The position numbers and the translations under genes were made by a program. From Duganella sp. CF517 (GTDB lineage Bacteria > Pseudomonadota > Gammaproteobacteria > Burkholderiales > Burkholderiaceae_D): a stretch of 64,000 bases of DNA. The stretch spans positions 1-64,000 of the forward strand of contig NZ_FODC01000001.1 in the NCBI RefSeq assembly GCF_900110275.1, in the 5' to 3' direction. Under the pieces are notes generated by a model. The model made no database searches and was not told the DNA's origin. It saw nothing but the letters and a program-made list of their open reading frames with translations. Shown here piece after piece: positions 57,101-64,000 of this stretch; the stretch's first letter is position 1; every line of letters begins with the position of its first letter.

Positions 57101-57234
57101 TCGCCGGCACGATCCTGACCCTGGTGTTCCTGCCGGCGATGTATTCGATCTGGTTCAAGATCCGGCCGGACCAGCCGGCGCTCGCGGACACGGCGCCTGC
57201 CCCGGCGGCGCTTCCGGCGTCCCGACCGGCCTGA
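54121..57234 (+). CDS. RND family efflux pump permease
   Basis: A 1037-residue inner-membrane proton-driven pump of the AcrB superfamily with twelve helices and two large periplasmic loops. The proton relay Asp pair D404-D405 is present in LGLLVDDAIIAIEMMVVKME. The opening FNLSALAVRERSVTLFLICL and helix 11 region IALSGILMRNTLILIGQI are typical of the drug-efflux branch rather than the heavy-metal branch. Substrates cannot be read from the sequence. Its ATG overlaps the adaptor gene stop, forming a coupled operon under the TetR-type operator. Confidence 0.94.
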   Translation: MSGRFNLSALAVRERSVTLFLICLITLAGFVSFFKLGRAEDPAFTVKVMTVVTAWPGASAREMQDQVAEKLEKRLQELRWYDRAETYTRPGLAFTTLTLLDSTPPAEVQEQFYQARKKVGDEAASLPSGVIGPMVNDEYADVTFALFALKAKGEPQRLLVRDAETLRQRLLHVPGVKKVNIVGEQPERIFVEFSHERLATLGVSPQEVFAALNAQNVLTPAGSVETRGPSVFLRLDGAFDELQKIRDTPVVAQGRTLKLSDIATVKRGYEDPATFMIRNGGEPALLLGIIMRDGWNGLDLGKALDQEVGAINAAMPLGMALTKVTDQAVNISSAVDEFMVKFFVALLVVMVVCFVSMGWRVGVVVAAAVPLTLTVVFIVMAATGKNFDRITLGSLILGLGLLVDDAIIAIEMMVVKMEEGYSRTAASAYAWSHTAAPMLSGTLVTAVGFMPNGFARSSAGEYTSNMFWIVGIALIASWVVAVVFTPYLGVKLLPELKPVEGGHDALYATPRYNRFRRVLARVIARKWLVAGAVVGLFALSVAGMAVVKKQFFPISDRPEVLVELQMPYGGSIAQTSASAAKVEAWLAGQPEAKIVTAYIGQGAPRFYLAMGPELPDPSFAKIVVRTDNQEQREALKHRLRQAVADGLAPEARVRVTQLVFGPYSPFPVAYRVSGPDPDTLRAIAAQVQQVMHASPMMRTVNNDWGTRAPTLHFTLQQDRLQAVGLSSGAVAQQLQFLLSGVPLTAVREDIRTVQVMARSAGAARLDPARIADFTLTGANGQRVPLSQVGTVDVRAEEPVMRRRDRVPTITVRGDIAEGLQPNDVSAAMTAQLKAVKDQLPAGYRLDEAGAIEESGKAMQAMLPLFPIMLAATLLILIFQVRSISAMVMVFLTSPLGLIGVVPTLLLFAQPFGINALVGLIALSGILMRNTLILIGQIHHNEQAGLAPFQAVVEATVQRARPVVLTALAAILAFIPLTHSVFWGTLAYTLIGGTFAGTILTLVFLPAMYSIWFKIRPDQPALADTAPAPAALPASRPA

Positions 57235-57388
57235 GGGGGGCGGCCACCGCGCCGGCGCAGGAGCGGCCATATCTGGCGCGCTGTATCGATACCTGAGCCG
57301 ATTCATCGCCACCGCCGCCACGCGCGGGGCGACATTGATGCCGGCCAGGGTGGCGTTCCACTGGCGTGCCGGGGCCGCGCGCGCCGCG

Positions 57389-58720
57389 TCAGGGCCGGGG
57401 ATCGGCCGCTCGGGCGGCCTCCGGTGTGGAAAAATCCATCTCGGCCAGCGTGCCGCGCGCCGGATCCGAGCTGATGCGCAAGCGCCATCCGAACCGTTCG
57501 CAGACGCGGCGGATCAGGAACAGTCCCAGCCCCTGCCCGCCGCCATGCTTGGTCGACTCGCGCAATCCCTGCGTGTAACGGCGCGCTGCCGCGACCGTAT
57601 CGAAGCCGGCGCCGCTGTCCTGGATGCTCAGGCGCCCCTCGGCCAGCCGCACGGCGATGGTGCCGTCGTAGGTGTTCTCCGCCGCGTTGCGCAACAGGTT
57701 GCCGACCACGATGCGGGCGATCGCCTCGGGGCAGTCCAACGACAGCGGTTGCAACGCCTCCACCACGAAGCGCGCGCTCTTGCGCGCCACCAGATGGGCG
57801 TGGTCGTCGACCAGCGCGGCGACCAGGCGGTCGAGCCGGGTCGTTTCGGACAGCGCCGCGCCGCTCGGCTCGCGCGACAGGAACAGCAACGCCGCCATAA
57901 TCTGCGTCAAATCCTCGGTGGTCGCCTGGATGCGCTCGAGCGGCGCCCTGGCCGCCGGCGACAGGTCATGCAGCTTCAGCACGTCGACCGCGCCGGCGAT
58001 GACGGCGATCGGCGTACGGAATTCGTGGCTGGCCTGGTCGAGCAGGCTGCGCTCCCGCTCGATGAAACGCTCGACACGGTCCAGGTGGCGGTTGACGATA
58101 ACGGCGATGTCGTGCAACTCGCTCAACGCGAACGCCGTCGGCAACCGCTGGCCGGGCTGCTCCGGGTCGAGTTCGTCCATCCGCCGCGCCAGCGACTGCA
58201 TCGGCCCCCGCATGCCGCGATACAGCCACAGTATAGAGCCGCCTATCATCAGCGCGCTCAGCGCCGCGATCAGCAGGCTGATCACCGAACCCCGGTTTTG
58301 CAGATCCTCGAGATCGCTGATATCGACCGCCATCACCACCCGCTCGGCGCCCACCGGCGTCACCAGCACCGCGTAGCTTTTGTCGCTGTCGAAGTCGTCG
58401 GTACGGGACTCGTCGTAAAAGCCGGGGGCGAGCGTGGCGAAGTACGCCGGCATGCCGGGCGGCGCCTCCCCGGCCTTGATCCGCCAGCCGCGCACGCGGC
58501 CGTTGGCCGGCAGGTCCTTGCGCGACGCCGGCGCAGCGTCGTTCAGGTATTGCGCCGTGCTCGTTTCCAGCAGCTCCCGCCAGATCGGATGGACGATCAG
58601 GCGCTGGCTCAGATTGCCCTGGATGGTCAGCGCCAGCGCCAGCACCATGCCGAACAGGACGAACAGCGCGCTGATCTTGTATGGCAGGCTGCGCGCCCGC
58701 CTGGCATGGGGCTCAGTCAT
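57389..58720 (-). CDS. Two-component sensor histidine kinase
   Basis: A 443-residue membrane kinase. Two helices (about 16-36 and 145-170) enclose a periplasmic sensor of about 110 residues. A HAMP-like segment, HisKA with H232 in LLDQASHEFRTPIAV, and an HATPase domain (NLLRNAAENTYDG, DSGAGF, GGGQGLGLFLI) follow. ATG 58720 overlaps the end of the response regulator gene by eight bases. It is the last gene of a reverse-strand cluster with MipA/OmpV and FAH-like genes, so it may sense an envelope signal linked to them. Confidence 0.92.
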   Translation of the reverse strand: MTEPHARRARSLPYKISALFVLFGMVLALALTIQGNLSQRLIVHPIWRELLETSTAQYLNDAAPASRKDLPANGRVRGWRIKAGEAPPGMPAYFATLAPGFYDESRTDDFDSDKSYAVLVTPVGAERVVMAVDISDLEDLQNRGSVISLLIAALSALMIGGSILWLYRGMRGPMQSLARRMDELDPEQPGQRLPTAFALSELHDIAVIVNRHLDRVERFIERERSLLDQASHEFRTPIAVIAGAVDVLKLHDLSPAARAPLERIQATTEDLTQIMAALLFLSREPSGAALSETTRLDRLVAALVDDHAHLVARKSARFVVEALQPLSLDCPEAIARIVVGNLLRNAAENTYDGTIAVRLAEGRLSIQDSGAGFDTVAAARRYTQGLRESTKHGGGQGLGLFLIRRVCERFGWRLRISSDPARGTLAEMDFSTPEAARAADPRP

Positions 58721-59411
58721 CCGACACGCACAGGCGGTAGCCGGTGCCGGCGACGGTTTTGACCAGCTTTTGCGCGGCGTCGCCATCGACCGCCTTGCGC
58801 AGCATGTGCATGTGGGAGCGCAGCGCGTCGTTGTCCGGCACGCGATCGTTCCAGATCAAGCTCTCCAGCTCCCCGCGGCGCACCAGGTTGGGCGACTTGC
58901 GCATCAGGTATTCCAGCAACTGGCGCCGCACCGGCGTCATCGCCACCGGCTTGCCGGCGCGCGTCACCTCCAGCGCGCCGAGGTCGAAGCGCAAATCGCC
59001 CACTTCCAGCACCTGCGACGCCTGCCGCGCCAGGCGGGTGCGCTGCACCAGCACCCGCAGCCGTATTTCGAGCTCGGCCAAAGCCACCGGCTTGACCACA
59101 TAGTCGTCCGCTCCGGTCATGAATCCCTGAAGCTTGTTTTCCAGCTGGTCCTTGGCGGTGATGACGATGACCGGCACCCGCGACTTCAACCCGTTGCGCA
59201 GGCGCTCCAGCATGGCCATGCCGTCGAGGCGGGGCATCATCCAGTCCAGCACCACGGCGTCGTAGCGGTGCAGCGCCAGCAGGCCGAGTCCCGATTCGCC
59301 GTCCGGCGCGGCGTCGGCCGTGTGGCCGCAGGCCTCCAGGTACTCGTATATATTGGCCGCCAGCGAGGCGTTGTCCTCGATGATAAGCACGCTCAGTTTC
59401 TGATCGATCAT
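58713..59411 (-). CDS. Two-component response regulator, OmpR/PhoB type
   Basis: A 232-residue regulator with a receiver domain (phospho-acceptor D56 in VVLDWMMPRLDG, conserved Lys in YVVKPVALAE) and a winged-helix DNA-binding domain (about 130-232, RRQLLEYLMRKSPNLVRRGE, ending TVAGTGYRLCV). ATG 59411 is preferred; a GTG at 59426 would add five residues. It overlaps the sensor kinase gene. The direct repeats ATGTCG-N5-ATGTCG before the FAH-like and first MipA genes have the 11-base spacing this class of regulator usually recognises. Confidence 0.92.
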   Translation of the reverse strand: MIDQKLSVLIIEDNASLAANIYEYLEACGHTADAAPDGESGLGLLALHRYDAVVLDWMMPRLDGMAMLERLRNGLKSRVPVIVITAKDQLENKLQGFMTGADDYVVKPVALAELEIRLRVLVQRTRLARQASQVLEVGDLRFDLGALEVTRAGKPVAMTPVRRQLLEYLMRKSPNLVRRGELESLIWNDRVPDNDALRSHMHMLRKAVDGDAAQKLVKTVAGTGYRLCVSDD

Positions 59412-59430
59412 AGTCTTCTTTTTCACGCAA

Positions 59431-59454
59431 CCGGCCCGGCTGCCACCGGGCCGG
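59431..59454 (-). terminator. Intercistronic hairpin between mipA-like and response regulator genes
   Basis: Perfect 9-bp stem CCGGCCCGG (59431-59439) with CCGGGCCGG (59446-59454), six-base loop. On the transcribed strand it is not followed by a clean U-run, so partial termination or RNA stabilisation is more likely than full termination. Confidence 0.5.
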
Positions 59455-59493
59455 CGCCGCCTGTCATTCTACAGCCAGCGATCACGTCGGCGA

Positions 59494-60288
59494 TCAAAAG
59501 CCACGCGAGACGCCGATGAAGGCCGACACGACGCCATCGGTGTCCTTCTCGACCAGCGGACTGTCGGCCAGCTTGCCTGGCAGCCGCTTGTACGACACGT
59601 TGCCGATGAACACCCAGCGTTCGGCGAACGGCCGCACCACGTCGATGCCGATGCGCGCGACGGTGGCGCTGCCGGGCCGGTAATCGACCAGGCCGCGCGC
59701 CACCTCCTGCGGCAGGGTGCCGAAATAGTAATTCGCCAACTTCTTCGACAGGTGCGATACGCCGACGTTGGGCGTGATCTTGGTCCGTCCCCATTGCACC
59801 GGATAGCCGTACTTCAAGCTGGCCTCGTAGCCCTTGCTGGCGCTGGTGATGTCGCCCTTGACGCCCACTTCCACCTGCCCCGCCGCGCCGCGCCAGCCGC
59901 CGGCCAGGCCCAGATCGGCCCCGTCGTCGCGGTCCTCCAGCAGGGAGCGGTCGACGCCGCGCGCGGCCAGCTCCGTGCGCCCGAAGTCGTCCCTGTCTAT
60001 CCCGTCGACACGGGCGGACAGCGTGGCGTCGAGCGTGAAGCCGCCGCTGCGCAGCAGGTGGGCGCCGCCGGAGATGCCGCGCCAGAACAAGCGCTCGCCC
60101 TCGTAGGAGACCAGCGGGAACGGCGTGACGCGGGTGCCCTCGCCGGCGTAGACGCTATCCGATACGGCAGCGCCGACGCCGAGGCCCCAGCGCGGCGCCT
60201 GGGATGGCTGCCCGGCGCCGCCGTCCTGGGCGGTCGCGACGGTTGATACGGCGGAGAGGACGGCAAACAATAATAAAGAAGGTTTCAT
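59494..60288 (-). CDS. MipA/OmpV family outer-membrane protein, copy 1
   Basis: A 264-residue exported protein with signal peptide (to about TVATAQ) and the MipA/OmpV pattern: WGLGVGAAVSDSVYAGEGTR, PFPLVSYEGERLFWRG, and the C-terminal barrel strand VSAFIGVSRGF ending in Phe. MipA-type proteins act as scaffolds at the outer membrane or as porin-like barrels; the exact role here is unknown. It is preceded by the direct repeat at 60351-60370, and is probably controlled by the adjacent two-component system. Confidence 0.85.
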   Translation of the reverse strand: MKPSLLLFAVLSAVSTVATAQDGGAGQPSQAPRWGLGVGAAVSDSVYAGEGTRVTPFPLVSYEGERLFWRGISGGAHLLRSGGFTLDATLSARVDGIDRDDFGRTELAARGVDRSLLEDRDDGADLGLAGGWRGAAGQVEVGVKGDITSASKGYEASLKYGYPVQWGRTKITPNVGVSHLSKKLANYYFGTLPQEVARGLVDYRPGSATVARIGIDVVRPFAERWVFIGNVSYKRLPGKLADSPLVEKDTDGVVSAFIGVSRGF

Positions 60289-60350
60289 GGGATTACCTGG
60301 CAAGTGATGGGCGGCACCAGCGCCGCCCTTGAAATGAATGTTACGCAGCG

Positions 60351-60370
60351 CATGTCGTCGAAATGTCGTT
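60351..60370. promoter_or_regulatory. Direct-repeat regulator box upstream of mipA-like copy 1
   Basis: CATGTCGTCGAAATGTCGTT: two ATGTCG half-sites 11 bases apart, 63-82 bases upstream of the mipA-like start. It is nearly the same as the box at 61605-61624 before the FAH-like gene. Direct repeats with one-turn spacing are the usual target of OmpR-type dimers, here most likely the regulator at 58713. Confidence 0.65.
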
Positions 60371-60371
60371 G

Positions 60372-61562
60372 TTAGCGGCCGCCCCCTGCCGCCGCGACCA
60401 CGTCGGTCTCGATCGTGCCGAGATAATTACTGCCGTAGACCACTCTGTCACCGGTTTGCAGGTAGATGCGTTTCTTGATTTCGTCCTTTACATAACGGTC
60501 CAGCGCCGCCAGCTGCCCGGGGCGCCCCTTGGCCTGCATCACACTTTTCATGACGGCCGCGCCAGGCTTCTTGAACACGACGCCCTCGCCGGTGCCGGTC
60601 AGCACCGCGCTGCCGGTGTCGATGGCGGCCCGGCCGACCATCGGAATGCGCCCGTCCTTGAACAACCAGGTGCGGGTTCGCGCACCGTCCAGCGTTTCTC
60701 CCACGATGGAGCGGAGGTCCTTGAGCATGTCGCCGGCTCGCGCGTACTGCCGGCGCTCGCCGTTGACGTAGGTGGCGATATCGACCTCCACCAGGAACGA
60801 CTTCCAATCGCGTGGCACCACCAGCAAGGCGCCGGCGGGAAAGCGATCGGGCCCGCTTTTAGCGTCCGGGAAGCCGTCGCCCGACCCGACATCGCGCAAG
60901 TTGATCTTTTTGACCAGCGTCGCGCGGTCGCTGAAATCCCCGCACAGGAACAAGCCTTTGCGCGCCGCGTCGAAATCGGCGACGGAGCGCAGTTCGCGGT
61001 CGAAACGCGCGCACACTTCGACCTCGTAGTCCAGCAGGCCGTCGGCGTCGGCGACGATGGTCGAGCGCGGACCGGTGGCGGCAGATATCTTGGGGAACAG
61101 GAAGGCGTCCTCGTGCCCGACTTCCGCGCCGTGCGCCGGATAGTTGGTGCCGGCCGCGATGTGCGCCACGCCACGCGGGCCGACGCCGAGCAGGCCGGCC
61201 ACCGCATAGGTGCGCACGCGCTGCGGCCGCCGCGCCAGCCCGGTCAGCGCGGCCGCGTCGAAACGGCCGATGACATCGAAAGCGTCGGCACTGTACAGTT
61301 CCGATATTTCGCTGAGGTCGATCGCCGAGACGGTGTCGCCGTTCAGCGCCGTCACCAGCAGCGTGCTGGTCTTGTCGCCATGGAGCACCTGCGAGAATGT
61401 ATGCGCCTTGTCCATCGGCGCCAACCCGGGGGCCGGCTTGGCGGCCACGCGAGCCTGGGAAGGACCGGGATTGGCGGTCGTTTGGCCTTGGACCGGGGCC
61501 GACGCCAGCAGCGCGGCCAGCACGGCGCATGCGGCCGGAAAAGCGGTTCGTTTGCGGAACAT
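60372..61562 (-). CDS. Secreted fumarylacetoacetate hydrolase (FAH)-family protein
   Basis: A 396-residue protein with a signal peptide (to about APVQGQ) and an FAH-fold domain (about 100-390). GTNYPAHGAEVGHEDAFLFP and LDYEVEVCARFD supply the conserved His and metal-binding Glu residues; FLCGDFSDRATLVKKI and GPDRFPAGALLVVP match the family. FAH enzymes hydrolyse or decarboxylate beta-diketo acids and are normally cytoplasmic, so export is unusual. ATG 61562 starts a normal signal peptide. Flanked by two MipA/OmpV genes and preceded by a regulator box. Confidence 0.8.
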   Translation of the reverse strand: MFRKRTAFPAACAVLAALLASAPVQGQTTANPGPSQARVAAKPAPGLAPMDKAHTFSQVLHGDKTSTLLVTALNGDTVSAIDLSEISELYSADAFDVIGRFDAAALTGLARRPQRVRTYAVAGLLGVGPRGVAHIAAGTNYPAHGAEVGHEDAFLFPKISAATGPRSTIVADADGLLDYEVEVCARFDRELRSVADFDAARKGLFLCGDFSDRATLVKKINLRDVGSGDGFPDAKSGPDRFPAGALLVVPRDWKSFLVEVDIATYVNGERRQYARAGDMLKDLRSIVGETLDGARTRTWLFKDGRIPMVGRAAIDTGSAVLTGTGEGVVFKKPGAAVMKSVMQAKGRPGQLAALDRYVKDEIKKRIYLQTGDRVVYGSNYLGTIETDVVAAAGGGR

Positions 61563-61604
61563 GGTTTGCCTTGGTGGTTGAGGGAGACCACATCGTAGCG
61601 AGCC

Positions 61605-61624
61605 CATGTCGCGCAAATGTCGTC
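61605..61624. promoter_or_regulatory. Direct-repeat regulator box upstream of FAH-like gene
   Basis: CATGTCGCGCAAATGTCGTC: ATGTCG half-sites at 61606-61611 and 61617-61622, 11 bases apart, 43-62 bases upstream of the FAH-like start. It differs from the box at 60351-60370 at only a few spacer positions, which supports a shared regulator. Confidence 0.65.
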
Positions 61625-61660
61625 GCCCGCGACCAGCCCGACGTCAGACGCCGGCGGCGT

Positions 61661-62527
61661 TTATTCCCACGCCCGCGCCGCCGAGCGCTGGATCGTCCAC
61701 GTGAAGCCGGCGCCGATCGACAGGCCGCTGTTGCGCAGGAACAGTGGGCTGTCGCGGTTGCGCGCGTGGCTGTAATTGTCATAGCGGGTAAAGCCGAACA
61801 CGCGCCAATCGGGCGACAGCCGGCGCGACAGGCTCACGCCGAGCCTGGTCATCAGCAAGCCGCCCGACGCCGCGTGATAGGCCGGGCGGGTCGCCGTCGC
61901 GTATTGCGGCTCCACCTCATAGAAATACTGGTGCAGGCGGGCGTTGCCGAACACCGCGCCGAGATTGGCGTCGGCCTGCCACTTGCCCGTGCCGTCGCCG
62001 GCCTCGAACACCACGCGCGGCTCGAACACCAGGCCCTGGCGTCGAAAACCGCTTTTCAGCTCGATCGGCACCCGCAGCGGCAGCTCCAGCCGCACGCGGC
62101 TGGTCGCCGTGGGCTCGGCCAGCAACACCTTCAGGCGCGGGCCGAATTCCAGCAGCGAGCGCAGATCCGGCATGCCGGCGCGGGCGGCGACGTCGTCGGA
62201 GCGGGCCGGCAGCGACAGCGCAAAGCCGAGGTCCAGCTCGACCCGCTCGGTATTGACCAGGCGCGCGCCGATGCCGGAACGGTCGGCGCGCAGCACCTTG
62301 CCGCGATAGATCACCATCGGCAGCACCAGAGCGCGCGTGGAGCGGTCCTCGGAGCCGGGATAGGCCGGGGTGGAGGCGGCGCCGCCGAACAGGCCCACCT
62401 CCCACAGCGGCAAGTCGGGGTCCGGCGCCGGCGCCAGCTGCTGGGCCGCCGCCGGGGCCATGCACGCCGCCATGGCCAACGTGGCCAGCGCGCCTAGCGC
62501 CAACTCCGCCCGCGAGCGCCGCGTCAT
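61661..62527 (-). CDS. MipA/OmpV family outer-membrane protein, copy 2
   Basis: A 288-residue exported protein with signal peptide (to about APAAAQ). WEVGLFGGAASTPAYPGSED and LVLPMVIYRGKVLRADRSGI are the family's start. The barrel end GAGFTWTIQRSAARAWE lacks the C-terminal Phe found in copy 1. It is diverged from copy 1 at 59494, so this is not a recent duplication. First gene of the reverse cluster that also holds the FAH-like gene and the two-component system. No ATGTCG box is seen before it. Confidence 0.85.
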   Translation of the reverse strand: MTRRSRAELALGALATLAMAACMAPAAAQQLAPAPDPDLPLWEVGLFGGAASTPAYPGSEDRSTRALVLPMVIYRGKVLRADRSGIGARLVNTERVELDLGFALSLPARSDDVAARAGMPDLRSLLEFGPRLKVLLAEPTATSRVRLELPLRVPIELKSGFRRQGLVFEPRVVFEAGDGTGKWQADANLGAVFGNARLHQYFYEVEPQYATATRPAYHAASGGLLMTRLGVSLSRRLSPDWRVFGFTRYDNYSHARNRDSPLFLRNSGLSIGAGFTWTIQRSAARAWE

Positions 62528-62675
62528 GGTTGTACTCCGAGAGGGTTTCGATGCATGGGAGCTTCCTTCTACTATTTACGGTGTTATAAAAACGGACACG
62601 ATACCATGCCCATCCCTCCACCGGTACGGCCGGGCCTGCTGTAACATAACGGCACCGTCCGCACTGGTTAAGTTA

Positions 62676-63413
62676 ATGAGCGTCTTATTGCAAGAGCATG
62701 TATATCGTCTGGATTGGCCTGTCGACCGCGCGCCGCCGCTCGCCGTGGCCTGCATCCGCTTCCAGCCGGAGACGATCGACGCGGACAGCTTCCGTTCGGC
62801 CGGGATCGACCTCCCGCCCCACATCGCCGCCGCCGTGCCCAAGCGCCAACGCGAGTTCTTCTACGGCCGCTTGTGTGCGCAAGCGGCGATGGCGCCGCTG
62901 CGGCCGCATATTCCCCAGATCGGCACCGGCCGCATGCGCGAACCGCTGTGGCCTGTCGATCTCATCGGCAGCATCACCCACGCGGCCGACATGGCGGCCG
63001 CCGTCGTCCTGCCGGTTTCCACCGGCTACCACGGTGTCGGCATCGACATCGAGCACCTCCTCGGCGGTCCGGGCGCGCAGGAAGTGCGCGCCATCGTCGC
63101 CAACGACGCCGAGCTGCGCTATCTGGCCGGCTTCGGCGACGCGCTCGGCCCCGACCTCCCCCTGACGTTGATTTTTTCCGCCAAGGAAAGTTTCTTCAAG
63201 GCGGTGCACGGCGAGGTGCGGCGCTACTTCGACTTCGACGCCATCGAACTCGAACACATCGATTTGTCCGCCCGGCGCATGCGCTTCCGGGTGTGCGAGG
63301 ACCTCACGCCCGACTTGCGGCGCGGCGTACGCTGCGGGATCCACTTCCGCATGCTCGACGCCACCCACGTCGCCACGCTGTGCCTGTGGCGGCGCGGGGC
63401 CGGCGCCGTTTAG
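62676..63413 (+). CDS. 4'-phosphopantetheinyl transferase (EntD/Sfp type)
   Basis: A 245-residue enzyme that transfers the phosphopantetheine arm of CoA to carrier proteins of peptide or polyketide synthases. Motifs are [11 protein letters not shown] (metal-binding Asp and Glu) and [14 protein letters not shown] (catalytic Glu-Ser-x-x-Lys). The N-terminal half includes [17 protein letters not shown], as in EntD relatives. ATG 62676 is chosen; an upstream extension overlaps the promoter region. No synthase genes are in the window, so its substrate is elsewhere in the genome. Confidence 0.9.
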   Translation: MSVLLQEHVYRLDWPVDRAPPLAVACIRFQPETIDADSFRSAGIDLPPHIAAAVPKRQREFFYGRLCAQAAMAPLRPHIPQIGTGRMREPLWPVDLIGSITHAADMAAAVVLPVSTGYHGVGIDIEHLLGGPGAQEVRAIVANDAELRYLAGFGDALGPDLPLTLIFSAKESFFKAVHGEVRRYFDFDAIELEHIDLSARRMRFRVCEDLTPDLRRGVRCGIHFRMLDATHVATLCLWRRGAGAV

Positions 63414-63556
63414 CCGCGCCGGCCCGGCCACGCGGGGCGTCCCGGGCTAGCGTGCCAGCGGTTTCGGGCCGGATACTTTACAATCGCAAGCCACATTGCG
63501 TCTCGTCAATAAACCGCCGCGATCAAAAGTATCCCACCATCTCGCAAGGAGCCCCC

Positions 63557-64000
63557 ATGGCCGCCACTGACCAACCCCACTACACCGCCGAAGAAAAACG
63601 CAAGCGGGTCTTCGCCATCATCAGCGCATCGTCCGGCAATCTGGTCGAATGGTTCGACTTCTACGTCTACTCGTTCGCATCGATCTACTTCGCCAGCCAG
63701 TTTTTCCCTAGCGGAGACTCCACCGCCGAATTCCTGAAGGCGGCCGCCGTCTTCGCGGTCGGCTTCCTGATGCGCCCCATCGGCGGCTGGATGTTCGGCC
63801 GCATCGCCGACCGGGTCGGCCGCAAGAAGTCGATGGTCATCTCGGTGCTGATGATGTGCGGCGGCTCGCTCGCCATCGCCGTGCTGCCGACCTACGCCAC
63901 CATCGGCGTCGCCGCGCCGATCCTGCTGCTGATCATCCGCATGTTCCAGGGCCTGTCCGTCGGCGGCGAATACGGCACCACCGCCACCTACATGAGCGAA
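63557..64000 (+). CDS. MHS family transporter, KgtP-like, 3' end cut by window edge
   Basis: The first 148 residues of an MFS permease. [40 protein letters not shown] and [19 protein letters not shown] match the alpha-ketoglutarate permease branch of the MHS family closely. An AAGGAG lies eight bases before ATG 63557. KgtP itself is the nearest match I recall, but related dicarboxylate carriers share these motifs, so the substrate is left open. The frame runs off the window. Confidence 0.85.
   Translation, partial: MAATDQPHYTAEEKRKRVFAIISASSGNLVEWFDFYVYSFASIYFASQFFPSGDSTAEFLKAAAVFAVGFLMRPIGGWMFGRIADRVGRKKSMVISVLMMCGGSLAIAVLPTYATIGVAAPILLLIIRMFQGLSVGGEYGTTATYMSE

Overview
The window looks like chromosomal DNA of a GC-rich betaproteobacterium, most plausibly an Oxalobacteraceae member of the Massilia/Duganella/Janthinobacterium type. 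This is inferred from codon usage, from the order of the type VI secretion genes and from the flanking genes; no 16S rRNA or other phylogenetic marker is present.

Positions 1-22824 hold a nearly complete type VI secretion system (T6SS) in three blocks. A forward block carries a TagX-like M15 endopeptidase, PAAR, a membrane-anchored ketosynthase-like protein, tssM, tagF, an OmpA-like tagN and tssA. A reverse block carries a TPR lipoprotein, tssB, tssC, hcp, tssE, tssF, tssG and clpV. A second forward block carries tssK and tssL and runs straight into vgrG. tssA and clpV converge on a bidirectional terminator. The TPR lipoprotein and tssK diverge from an AT-rich promoter region. No TssJ lipoprotein and no FHA/PpkA/PppA phosphorylation genes are seen. 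At the left edge a further vgrG start follows a small Cys-tailed membrane protein on the reverse strand.

Positions 22824-43322 are an effector/immunity island made of repeated modules: vgrG, a DUF4123 adaptor, an effector with a shared N-terminal region and a DCEDC motif, then an immunity gene. The first module (nuclease plus YezG-like immunity) is intact. A second copy is collapsed to a vgrG scar and a frameshifted effector with an amber stop, but keeps an intact immunity gene. A third has a 5'-truncated, frameshifted vgrG, a frameshifted adaptor and a frameshifted HNH-type effector, but an intact SUKH immunity gene. Around these lie displaced toxin tips (an HExxH metallopeptidase and an unknown), several exported immunity-like proteins, a tandem array of GAD-like/DUF1851 immunity genes with a repeated leader, and an Imm71/72-like protein. 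At least seven small indels fall in this island while the core T6SS genes are intact. Much of the island is also more AT-rich than its surroundings.

Positions 43445-64000 are ordinary chromosomal genes: an MHS-family transporter, a hybrid sensor kinase, an LpxR-like lipid A deacylase, a GH9 glycoside hydrolase with a LacI-type operator, a hemerythrin-like protein, and a TetR-controlled RND efflux system with a divergent outer-membrane factor and two palindromic operators. Next come a reverse-strand cluster of two MipA/OmpV proteins, a secreted FAH-like protein and a two-component system with matching direct-repeat boxes, then a 4'-phosphopantetheinyl transferase and the start of another MHS transporter. 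No tRNA, rRNA, CRISPR array or insertion sequence was found.
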